Part shown: positions 44,223-54,000 of the stretch, in pieces
How positions within the stretch are numbered: position 1 is the stretch's first letter
How the letters are laid out: each line of letters starts with the position of its first letter
NCBI GenBank assembly: GCA_040882225.1
Contig: JBBEBR010000011.1
Span: forward strand, 30,904 to 94,903
Source of the DNA: Gracilimonas sp040882225
Lineage (GTDB): Bacteria > Bacteroidota > Rhodothermia > Balneolales > Balneolaceae
Direction: 5' to 3'
Length of the DNA stretch: 64,000 nt
Position numbers and translations under genes: made by a program
The notes under the pieces: generated by a model
Seen by the model: only the letters and a program-made list of their open reading frames with translations
Database searches by the model: none
What the model was told of the DNA's origin: nothing

Positions 44223-44930
44223 ATGGATCAACCAGAATTACTAAATGCCGCAAAATCAGGAGATTTAGAAGCCGTAAAAAAGCTTTTAAAAAATAAAGCA
44301 GACATAAACGAGACAAATAATAGCGGTGCGTCTGCGCTTATTTTGGCAACGGAAAAAAATCATCCAGATGTTGTGAAATTTTTGGTTGAGGAAGGAGCCG
44401 ATTTAAATATTCAAACCAAAATGGGTGGAACGGCATTAAATCGCGCAGCGGAAAATGAAAATACTGAGCTCTTGAACTATTTTCTCAAAAAGGGCGCAAA
44501 AATTGGGGATCTTGCCTTGATTGCAGCGTCCCGGGTAGGGAATATTGAAGCCGTGAAAATATTAGTAGAAGCGGGCGTTGAGGTTGATGCACAACAACGA
44601 TGGGGACACACTGCGCTTATGTTAGCGGCTAAAGCCGGAAATACAGAGGTGGTTAAATATCTTATCGATCGTGGTGCAAATGTCAAGTTACGAGACAAAA
44701 ATGGCGATACAGCCATGATGATAGCAATGGACAATGAGCAGGATGATATCGCACTTATTCTGCAGCGAAAAGGGGCGAAAGCAGAAGTGAAACCGAAAAA
44801 GAAAGAGCCAGCTCCTGTACTCGCCGATGATGATGACGATGATGACGACGGCCTTGACGACACTCCAGATGTAGATGATCTTGTAGCTGATGACGATGAT
44901 CTTCCCGATGATGTAGAGCTCGATGATTAG
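44223..44930 (+). CDS. Ankyrin repeat protein with acidic C-terminal tail
   Basis: A 235-residue protein whose first 190 residues are about six ankyrin repeats with the usual TALMLAAKAGNTEVVKYLIDRGA pattern (seen at residues 20-50, 53-83, 85-113, 115-145, 148-178). The third repeat is shortened. The C-terminal 45 residues are extremely acidic (DDDDDDDDGLDDTPDVDDL). No signal peptide is seen, so it is probably cytoplasmic. Ankyrin repeats mediate protein binding; the partner is unknown. It follows fmt by 83 bases on the same strand but may have its own promoter. Confidence 0.88.
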   Translation: MDQPELLNAAKSGDLEAVKKLLKNKADINETNNSGASALILATEKNHPDVVKFLVEEGADLNIQTKMGGTALNRAAENENTELLNYFLKKGAKIGDLALIAASRVGNIEAVKILVEAGVEVDAQQRWGHTALMLAAKAGNTEVVKYLIDRGANVKLRDKNGDTAMMIAMDNEQDDIALILQRKGAKAEVKPKKKEPAPVLADDDDDDDDGLDDTPDVDDLVADDDDLPDDVELDD

Positions 44931-45074
44931 TATTAGTACTTGTTATTTTGCTAAAGGGTTACTTTTATTGACTATGTAGAGATACATTTCTCTTGGTAAT
45001 TTCGGGAGCAAAAAACGATATTATTACCCAAGTTATCAAATAGGAATTACTTTAGGGGCTGGCCATTATTATTT

Positions 45075-48000
45075 ATGAAGGGTAATTATTTTTTAGTGTT
45101 ATGGACGGGGATATGGGCTGTTGTAATATTTTCAATAGAGGTAAAAGCCCAAAATAGTGGCAGAAATCTAACCATCTTTGAATCCAGATTTACGGTTGAG
45201 AGAACCCTGACTACGGAAGAAGGTTTACCTGCAAATGGGGTAAATAAGGTGATAGAGGATAGTCAGGGGTATATGTGGGCTGCTACATATAATGGGTTAG
45301 TACGTTATGATGGCCAAAAGATGAGAATTTATAACAGGGCTAATGTTCCTTTGCTGCAATCTAACCGATTTTTGGAGGTTATGGAAGATAGTGAAGGCAG
45401 AATATGGGCAGGCCTTGAATATAACAACCTGATTTTACTTGAAGATGAAACCATCCGGGTATTAACGGTTTCGGACACAACAAGTAATTTCAATAACCAT
45501 ATTACAAGTTTAAGTGAAGCTCCCGATGGTAAAATTTGGATAGGTACGAATCATGGAGTATTTATTTATGAGGAAAATCATTTTAGGCGACTGAGGGATC
45601 TGAAGTCGGAGTCCGTTCAGCAGATAATTCATACTAATGATTATACATATTTACTGTTTCAGTCAGTTTTATATCGTCTTTTTCCTGATGGAGACTTAGA
45701 TAAAGAGCTGCTTAATATTGATGAGAAAGGGATTATAAAACATCCGAACTATGAAATAAGGGAGATAGCTGGAGCCAGTTTCACTTTTACCGATATGGTG
45801 TTTTGGGAAGGCAACTTCTGGTTATTATCTCATGGAGGTTTGGTTAAAATTAATGAGTCAGGTTATGAATTAATAATCTCGGCGAAAGAGATAAATCAAA
45901 ACCTACTGCATGGATTTTATTTTAATAACGCGGCCGTTTTTGTGTATGGAACACACGGTTTAGTTTCGATTAGGGGGTATGAAACTCAGAACTTAAGCAT
46001 TGAGCGGTTTTCAGATAAAATATCGCATGATATGCTTATTGACGGCGAAGGCTCCATTTGGTTAGCAACAGGAACTCATGGCCTTCATCAATTTGTTGCT
46101 ACCCCCGTAAAGTTGAGTAACACTTTTGATGAACTATCAGGAAAGGCGGTAACGGCTATTTTGCAATCACGGGAAAGCCAAAACCTTTATGTGGGTACAA
46201 ACTGTGATGGGTTATATGAATATACCAAAGATGAAACCATCAGATATTCTGCTGAATCGGGTATAGACAATAACTGTGTTTGGTCTTTAATGGAGCAAAG
46301 AGATGGTACACTATGGGTGGGTACCTGGGGGAGAGGAGTATTTTATCGACCCAAAGGAGCTAAAGAATTTTTGCCTTTCACCCCTCAATCGATGGTAAAT
46401 GCTGAAGCCATTCTTTCCATTTATGAGGATAAAGCGGGCACTATCTGGTTTGGTACTTATTACAACGGGTTATTCAGAAAAAAAGGTGAGACGGTAGAGA
46501 GGGTGTTCTTAAATGATGGGAATTTACTGGCATCAGTGCGTTCTTTTTATGAAGATAAAGACGGTCACCTTTGGATTACTACAGATCGTGGAGTTGTACA
46601 TACCGATGTCAACGATCAAATTCAAAAACCCGAAGAGTTAAAGGCTATAGATGATCAGAACATCAGGGTAATGGCTCAGGATAGCAGCGGCCGTTTTTGG
46701 TTTGGAAGTTATGGGGGTGGATTATTTACCTATAAATTTGGCGGGAAGTTAACCTCCATTACAAATGAAAATGGTTTATTGGATGATACGATATCTCAGT
46801 TGGTCTTCGATAAGGAGGGTGATCTATGGTTGGCAGGAAATTTGGGAGTATTCCAGATCGAAAAAAGTCAATTAGAAGAATATTTAGCTGGTAAAATTAA
46901 TCGGTTGAAAGTATCCAAATTAGGGGTGAAAGAAGGTTTACCCATTCGTGAAACCACAGGAGGTTTTATGCCCTCCAGTTTTTTGAATGATGAGGGAGTT
47001 TTATTCATCCCAACAATGCAGGGGCTTGCTGAAATTCATACCAACAGAATGAAAGTTAACAGATCTCTGCCAAATGTTGTTATAGAGGAAATTGAAATAG
47101 ACGGGGAGATTCATTCTATCTATGATTTGCCGAAGATTACTTATAAGGATCAAAGGTTCGTTTTTAAATTCGCCACCTTAAGCTTTCAGAATCCCGCAAA
47201 TGTCCAGTTTCAATACATGCTTGAAGGTTTTGATAAAAGCTGGCAGGTTGGCGACGGGGTTCTGGAAGTTGTGTATACATCATTATCGCCGGGTGATTAT
47301 ACGCTTCGAATAAAAGCTGCCAATAATGATGGTTTTTGGAATGAAGAGGGGGCATCCTTTACATTTAATATTGAACCTCCATTTTGGGAAACGATTTGGT
47401 TTTATTCTTTACTGGTAATATTATTTTTTAGCTCCGTTTATGGTTTTACGCAATACAGGATGCGGCTCCTTCAAAAAAGAGAAAAAAACCTAACGAAGCT
47501 GGTAGGTGAACAAACAGCAATTATCAGAAAAGAAAAAGAGTTGCTGGCAAAGACAAATGGAGACCTGGAAAAAAGCAAAAAACTAATAGAGAAATCAAAA
47601 TCTAAAATTGAAGAACAGTCCTTTTTACTGAAAAAAAATGATCAGGTTAAATCCATGTTCTTCGCTAATATTTCTCAAGAATTAAGAACCCCTCTTACCT
47701 TGATTAAAGGAATTTTAGAGCAAAATTTGAAAGCCCAGAAGAGTTCTAATAAAGCAGGCAAAAATTTTGGCCAGGATTTGGCAAAAATGGCAAGCTATGC
47801 GAACAGATTACAGTCTCAAGTCAATTATCTATTAGAATTGTCAAAGGTTGAAACGGGTGATGTAAGTCTCGTAAAAAAAGTATATGACTTGAATTTCCAG
47901 GTTTCGCTGCTTGGCGACCTCTTCCAAACTCTCTCATCGGAGAATGAAGTCGATTTCTCCTTTGAGCTTGCTGCAAACCCGATATTAATTCAGGCAGATC

Positions 48001-49214
48001 CGGGAAAAATAGAAAAGGTGATACTATCACTGTTTATAAAGTTCTTGCATTACACGGATAAAACCGGATGGATACAAATGTCTACATCCACAGAAAAAAA
48101 AGAGGGTAATGATTGGGCTCAATTTACCATGGAGAGCAGCAAGACGGGGATTTCAGAGGAAGAAAAATTTCTGCTATTTAACCGGTTCAACTATCAAACA
48201 AAAACACCGGGAATTTCTATTCACTCTGGTTTTGCCTTGGTAAAAGAATGGGTGAATTTACATGGCGGAGAGCTAGTATTAGATTCTGTGGAAGCAAACA
48301 ATTTAAAAATCCAGATTTTACTGCCCCAATTAGTTCTTGAAGCTGAAGATTCAAAAGAGCATATAAATGTAAAAGCAAGCCGTGAAATAATAGATATAGC
48401 GGTTAATCCAAAAGATATTCCAGATAATTCGCAGGCTCTGTTTGATGAGCACAAAAAAACGGTTCTATTAATAGAAGACAGTTTACCTGTTCGCATCTAT
48501 ACGCGAGAACTTCTAAAAAAGGATTACAATATTCTTGAAGCGGGCGATGCTGTTAAGGGTATGGAAATAATCTTTAATAAAGATCCTAAGATAGATTTGG
48601 TTATATCTGATTTAATGATGCCCGAAATGGATGGATATGAATTATGCAGAAAGCTTCGTAAACATCCAGACACCAGTACCATTCCTTTTATACTTTTGAC
48701 TGCTAAGGCTGGTGAAGACAGTTATTTGGATGGGATTAAAAGCGGAATAGATGCTTTCATCACTAAACCATTCAATGAGAATGTACTTAAAGAAACAGTG
48801 AAACGATTGGTAGAGAACAGAGATCGCCTGCTGCGGCAGTTCATGGATAAAGAAAGTCTGAATCTTTTAGTTGCGGCGAATGATGAAAAAGATACGCTAC
48901 TGAATAAAGTGGATAAGCTGATTACCGAAAACATGGAAGACGCCGAGCTTTCTGTAGAAACCTTAGCACTTTGGCTTCATATGAGTCCCCGTCAGCTTCA
49001 GAGGAATTTGAAAGAAGCAACCGGACTTACCCCCATAAAATATCTTCGTAAACGCCGGCTTGAAGCAGCTCGTCATTTAATTGAACAAGACTATGGAACA
49101 ATAAGCGAAGTAGCTTATGCTGTAGGTTTCAACACTTTGTCGCTTTTCTCGTCTTATTTTAAAAAGGAATTTGGAAAGTTGCCTTCCGACTGGCACAAAA
49201 CAAACAACTCTTAA
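45075..49214 (+). CDS. Hybrid two-component protein with propeller sensor, degenerate kinase, receiver and AraC-type output
   Basis: A 1,379-residue protein. After a signal peptide (cleavage around AQNSG) the periplasmic part has about 14 Reg_prop blades (GYMWAATYNGLVRYDG, LWVGTWGRGVFYRP) and a Y_Y_Y domain (YMLEGFDKSWQVGDG), then one membrane helix near residues 775-795. The HisKA region reads NISQELRTPLTLIKG, with Gln868 where the phosphoacceptor His should be. The HATPase lacks the N-box Asn, the G1 Asp and most G2 glycines. The receiver (LLIEDSLPVR, DLMMPEMDG, LTAK, TKPF) is intact and an AraC-type helix-turn-helix closes the protein. It is upstream of the OmpA and giant-protein genes and may control them. 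Confidence 0.92.
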   Translation: MKGNYFLVLWTGIWAVVIFSIEVKAQNSGRNLTIFESRFTVERTLTTEEGLPANGVNKVIEDSQGYMWAATYNGLVRYDGQKMRIYNRANVPLLQSNRFLEVMEDSEGRIWAGLEYNNLILLEDETIRVLTVSDTTSNFNNHITSLSEAPDGKIWIGTNHGVFIYEENHFRRLRDLKSESVQQIIHTNDYTYLLFQSVLYRLFPDGDLDKELLNIDEKGIIKHPNYEIREIAGASFTFTDMVFWEGNFWLLSHGGLVKINESGYELIISAKEINQNLLHGFYFNNAAVFVYGTHGLVSIRGYETQNLSIERFSDKISHDMLIDGEGSIWLATGTHGLHQFVATPVKLSNTFDELSGKAVTAILQSRESQNLYVGTNCDGLYEYTKDETIRYSAESGIDNNCVWSLMEQRDGTLWVGTWGRGVFYRPKGAKEFLPFTPQSMVNAEAILSIYEDKAGTIWFGTYYNGLFRKKGETVERVFLNDGNLLASVRSFYEDKDGHLWITTDRGVVHTDVNDQIQKPEELKAIDDQNIRVMAQDSSGRFWFGSYGGGLFTYKFGGKLTSITNENGLLDDTISQLVFDKEGDLWLAGNLGVFQIEKSQLEEYLAGKINRLKVSKLGVKEGLPIRETTGGFMPSSFLNDEGVLFIPTMQGLAEIHTNRMKVNRSLPNVVIEEIEIDGEIHSIYDLPKITYKDQRFVFKFATLSFQNPANVQFQYMLEGFDKSWQVGDGVLEVVYTSLSPGDYTLRIKAANNDGFWNEEGASFTFNIEPPFWETIWFYSLLVILFFSSVYGFTQYRMRLLQKREKNLTKLVGEQTAIIRKEKELLAKTNGDLEKSKKLIEKSKSKIEEQSFLLKKNDQVKSMFFANISQELRTPLTLIKGILEQNLKAQKSSNKAGKNFGQDLAKMASYANRLQSQVNYLLELSKVETGDVSLVKKVYDLNFQVSLLGDLFQTLSSENEVDFSFELAANPILIQADPGKIEKVILSLFIKFLHYTDKTGWIQMSTSTEKKEGNDWAQFTMESSKTGISEEEKFLLFNRFNYQTKTPGISIHSGFALVKEWVNLHGGELVLDSVEANNLKIQILLPQLVLEAEDSKEHINVKASREIIDIAVNPKDIPDNSQALFDEHKKTVLLIEDSLPVRIYTRELLKKDYNILEAGDAVKGMEIIFNKDPKIDLVISDLMMPEMDGYELCRKLRKHPDTSTIPFILLTAKAGEDSYLDGIKSGIDAFITKPFNENVLKETVKRLVENRDRLLRQFMDKESLNLLVAANDEKDTLLNKVDKLITENMEDAELSVETLALWLHMSPRQLQRNLKEATGLTPIKYLRKRRLEAARHLIEQDYGTISEVAYAVGFNTLSLFSSYFKKEFGKLPSDWHKTNNS

Positions 49215-49215
49215 T

Positions 49216-49284
49216 CTAAGTTTTTGTTTTCTCTAAGGGGATAGTGATTTATTTTTCACTCCATTCCATCCCTCTAAAACTTAG
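49216..49284. repeat. Intergenic palindrome after the hybrid regulator
   Basis: CTAAGTTTT (49216-49224) is mirrored perfectly by AAAACTTAG (49276-49284). The inside has a smaller imperfect hairpin with AGTGA/TCACT and AGGGGAT/ATCCCT. It starts two bases after the stop codon and may act as a terminator or be a dispersed repeat. Confidence 0.5.
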
Positions 49285-49431
49285 GATATTCTAATGTCGT
49301 TTTTTGAGCAATGATTGACGTTTTTTAAATAGACTCGCTCGTAGCTATCGAATACTTTCTGCCCAATCAATCTTCTGATATAGATGGTGGGTATTCAGCA
49401 AATGTCAGATTAGCTAAAAAGCTTCGGGAAT

Positions 49432-50982
49432 TTGATACGTCAGGCAAAAATTATTATCACGGTGTGCATAATCACCGTTTCGGGTTTTGGGAATATTGCA
49501 GCACAAAGTCTCAGCTCTGCTTTGTTCGATAACTCTGGCCTGCAAATGGGGATGTTTCGCGGGCAAACAGAATTTGATGATAGTGGTTTGAACTATTCGT
49601 TCAGGTTATACAGCCAGCAGATTTTTGATGACTATCGCTTTGGTGAACTTAGTATATCTTCAGGAGCGCTTTCCGGATTAGGTTACCGAAGTCAACTCAC
49701 TCCCCTCGAGTATCGTTTCGGTTATCACTTGTCAAGATTTGGGGCACCCGAATTAAATATTTTTGGAAGTAGAAGTTCGTTTTACGCCTATGCCGGTTTA
49801 GGAATTTTATATCATCGCCCGCTTGAAATTTTTGCTCCTGATGATCCGCTTACTGTTGAAATGGGAAAAGGATTGGCGACCTCTTCTTTCTGGGATTTCA
49901 ATGGTGGGATAGCACCTTTTATTCCTATTGGCACTGGTATTGAAATTCCTCTTGAACAAAATATTTGGCTGAATTTTAGTATTGGATACAATCAGTCCAT
50001 CTCCGCATTAAAATTTAACAGCCATGATGTACCTGGCGGGTATTGGCATGTCTCCGTTGGTATGAGATTTAAACGCTCTGCCAAAAAGAGAAAACCAATT
50101 TTTATACCTCCCGTTAGGCAGTTTAAAAAGCAGGAGATTCCACCAGTTGCCAGGCATCAAGTAGAAGTGGAGCCTGCAGATTTGAGCAATGGGTTGATCG
50201 GTTCTCTAAATAGCCGTGCCATCAACTTTGAAATATTATCATCCACCCCTGATGAAGAAGGAAAGGAATGGATTGAAGAAGTAGCGCGAATTTTAAAGTT
50301 ACATCCAAAACAATCATTACAGGTTTTTGGGCATGCAGATTCTATTGGAACAAAATCCGTAAACCGGATGATCTCCGAAAGCCGCGCCCGTGCAATTTGG
50401 CTTGCTCTAATTGACGAAGGTGTAAATGCTTCTCGTTTAGGTTTTAACTGGTATGCTGATGACCGCCCACTCTCCAGCAATGGAACTTCGGTAGGCCGGC
50501 TCCAAAACCGTCGGGTTGAATTCAAAACAGCTTCAACCGGCATGCAGTTTGTGAAAAAATATAGAGAAGATGAAATTTACCGCGCTTCCATTTTTGCGAA
50601 TTTTGAATATGATACACCACTTTTGGAGCCGCGGGATATAGATTTCAACCTATCCATGCTTGGTCTGGATAACTATTCTGTGATGTTAATTCAGCTGGTT
50701 TCATACCTGATGTATGACGAAGAGGAAATGGAATTGGTGATTATCAATCGTGCAGGAAGTAGAGGTGGAGCTGACTTACGCACCTCACTCTCCAAGGCTC
50801 GCGCGGAACTCATGCGTGCAGAATTAATATTGAAGGGAATCGATCCCCAAAGGGTAAAGGCAGCGGTGCCGGGCAGTGAGTTATACAAGCAATACGAGCA
50901 TCACCTGCAGGGGCAATCTCAGCAAAATATTTTGATTCCGGTACTTACTGCTCCGAACGAAAAAGACGGAGAAGGTAAATAG
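49432..50982 (+). CDS. OmpA-family outer membrane protein
   Basis: A 516-residue protein with a signal peptide (MIRQAKIIITVCIITVSGFG, cleavage after IAAQ). The N-terminal 210 residues have outer-membrane-type beta strands (YRFGYHLSRFG, FYAYAGLGILYHRP, GYWHVSVGMRFKR). From about residue 270 an OmpA C-terminal peptidoglycan-binding domain is seen: FEILSSTPDEEGKEWIEEVARILK, LQVFGHADSIGT, SESRARAIWLALIDEGV, GRLQNRRVEF. A further segment (GSRGGADLRTSLSKARAELMRAELILKGI) looks like a second, degenerate OmpA-like domain. The start is a TTG; an in-frame stop at 49411 excludes a longer form. The giant exported protein follows directly, and the two may work together at the cell surface. Confidence 0.85.
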   Translation: MIRQAKIIITVCIITVSGFGNIAAQSLSSALFDNSGLQMGMFRGQTEFDDSGLNYSFRLYSQQIFDDYRFGELSISSGALSGLGYRSQLTPLEYRFGYHLSRFGAPELNIFGSRSSFYAYAGLGILYHRPLEIFAPDDPLTVEMGKGLATSSFWDFNGGIAPFIPIGTGIEIPLEQNIWLNFSIGYNQSISALKFNSHDVPGGYWHVSVGMRFKRSAKKRKPIFIPPVRQFKKQEIPPVARHQVEVEPADLSNGLIGSLNSRAINFEILSSTPDEEGKEWIEEVARILKLHPKQSLQVFGHADSIGTKSVNRMISESRARAIWLALIDEGVNASRLGFNWYADDRPLSSNGTSVGRLQNRRVEFKTASTGMQFVKKYREDEIYRASIFANFEYDTPLLEPRDIDFNLSMLGLDNYSVMLIQLVSYLMYDEEEMELVIINRAGSRGGADLRTSLSKARAELMRAELILKGIDPQRVKAAVPGSELYKQYEHHLQGQSQQNILIPVLTAPNEKDGEGK

Positions 50983-51021
50983 GTGAAAAAAATTGCTACT
51001 AATTTATTCGGTAATGCATTA

Positions 51022-54000
51022 ATGAAAAAAATATTCGGGCTATTATTTGTAATAGGTTTTTTGGCTCTACAAAATCCTGTGAAGGTTTTTGGGCAGGCAA
51101 CTCCGGGACTAATTTATAAACCGGCTACAGGAATAGGGACTTCTATTTTAGATCCCAATGGGGACGGCTATGTTTCCGCAACTACAGGTGGATTTAGTTA
51201 TAGTGATCACACCGAAAGTGAGATTTCTTTTATGCCGATCTACCAAACAGGAGCTGAAGGAACAAGAGATGTACGAACCGGCCCTCCTGGCGGACACACC
51301 GATTTAGTCGGTCAGTATGGCGATGGTAAGAAAACCGCCTTCATGTATTATGATGCTGCCAATAATGCACTGCTTTTCCGGGTACGTTTGGCCAAACAAT
51401 CAAAAGCCTCAAAAGGCTACAGTTTCTTATTTAATACCGATTTTGAGCAATTTGGGCCTAAGACGGCTAATTTTTCCAGAAACAATCCCGGTTTTCAATA
51501 TGAGGTTGTATTAGAAACAAATTTCAGGATTTCCGTTTATGACTGGAGTAGTGGTAGTGCAAATCGCGTATGGTCTTCACCAAATCTGGATGACTATTTT
51601 CAAAAGTCTATTTCCTATAAACATTATGGTCAAAGTGGTGATAATGGGTATTTCTACGATTTCTATATACCACTTGATGATGTACCAACAACTTTTAGAG
51701 ATGAATTGTTTGATGATTTTAGGGTAACGGTAAGCACAATTACGAATGCTCAGCGTGGTATATCTGGGGTAATATCAGATATTCTGGGTTCCGGCAGTTT
51801 GAATTTGCAATCAGAGTGTGGTGGGGGAATAGGGTCACTCAATTGTACCGAAGTTGATCCAACTACTATTACTCCGGATATAGACATTCCGTTGTATGAT
51901 GGTGATACTTCTATAAGTGGTCGCTTGCAAGAGGCAGATGAATCTACAGTATATATATTTGTTAATAATATCCAGATCGGTACCACTACCGTAACTGATT
52001 TTACTTGGGAATTAACAGGTATTACAGCGCTTGCTGAAAATGATGTTGTAAAGGTACGTGCCAGTTCTACGGGGAAGAAGATTTCATCTTTTACAGGAAA
52101 TCTAACAGTGTTAGCGCAAGGTGAAATTCTAACCTGTTCAGATGCTTCAATAGGTATAGCAACTGATAAAGGAGGCCCAAATGAAAGCTTAACTGGTAAC
52201 ACTGTAAATGTACCCACTGGTGCAACGGTAGCAGATTTAACAATCAGAGCTTATTCGTTGGATGGTAGTACAATATTATTTAGTACCGATAGTGAAGATA
52301 GCCCTAATACAACAGTTACAAATACTTCCAATGACCCAAATAGTTTTTACTTAGGAAACCCAGGACCTAACGGTTTCTATTCTAATTTAGGGGAGATTTT
52401 CATAACTGTACAATTTAATGGGCAATGTGAGTCCGAACTAACAAAATTCAACGGTACAACCACTCCAAGCTCAGCTCCCATTATCAATTCAACTGATGTA
52501 ATTACATCTACTAATACAATTGAGGGAACACATACATCAGGTGATGCAGATATATATTTGTATATAAATGATCAAAGTAATCAGATAGGTTTTTTATCAA
52601 ACACCAATCACAGCGGAACTTGGAGCATTGATGTTTCCTCTGTAAATCTCCAGAATGGCAGTAAAATATTTGCAAGAGCAAAAGTTGGCTCTGCTCCCAT
52701 ATCAGAGCAATCAAATATAGTTGTTGTAGGAGAGGGAATTGAACCCGACCAATCCGAAGCTCCACAAATTGTAGGCGATTATGTAGCCGGTTCAAATGTA
52801 ACGGTTGAAGGATTTTCAACGGAAGAAGCCGGGACAGAAATAAAGTTATATATAGATGGAGTTTTAGAAGGCAGCACAGAAGTAACAATTGACAATACAT
52901 GGGAGCTTGAAGTAGCTTCATTGAGTGATGGCAATGTGTTAACCGCAACAGCTACAGCTCCCCAGGAAACAGAAAGTGAGCCTTCGGAAGGTGTTACTGT
53001 ACTTGCTGGTACTTCAGCTATTCCTGAAATTACGAGTGCCTTAACTATTTATTCACCCGAAATCTCCGGTACCAGCAGTGCAAGCGGCACCTTAGCCATT
53101 TATGTAGATGACGGAATAATTGGCACAAAAGAAATCTCAGGAAACTGGACATTTACAGATGCCGATGCTGGTCAGGGTTCTGGCTATGTTCAGAATGAGC
53201 TATATCAAGGTGCTACGGTAACAGCCACTTTAACTGAAGATGGTAAGCCGGAAAGTGATTACTCAAATGGTGTATTAGTAACAGGTATTACGAGTTTTTC
53301 CATTGTTGCAGAAGGTGGTGGAAATATTGGTACTCAGGTGGCCGGAACAGCATTTGATATCGATATCGATGCTCGTGAAGGAGCTGATGGAACCGGGGAT
53401 ATTTTCGACGAATTTGTTGATAATGTTTTGATCTATTCCGTAGAGGCTCCGGTTTCAAATGGCTTACGAGTTACGGATAACTTTACCGCGGGATCTGTCA
53501 CCCACGAAACTAAGTTTGATGATGGTGCTGAAGATGTGGTGATCAGAGCACTTTTTACAGATAACCCCGAAATAACCGGCGCAAGTAACACTTTTCTTGT
53601 AAACAATCCAGATGATGTAACTTTAACAAGCATTACCCCAAATACAAAATATGCAGGGGAGGCTGAGTTTGAACTCACGTTAACCGGAACCAATTTTGTT
53701 TCAAGTTCGGTAGTGCGGGTAAATGGAGCCGATCGTACCACCGAATTTGTGAGTAGTACACAGATCAAAGCAACGATATTAGAATCAGATATTGAATCTG
53801 CCGGGGAGTTGGATATTACTGTTATTAGTCCACCTCCACAGGGAACCGGGGGAGAAACGCCTCCAATAACTTTTACCGTTGAAGATCCGCCGATATTAAC
53901 CCTCACAAATGTAAGTCCGGATAATGGGGATCAGTTTAGTACTCAAAATGTTACTCTAACCGGTACAAACCTCATAGGTAACGGAGTTACAGAAGTAGAC

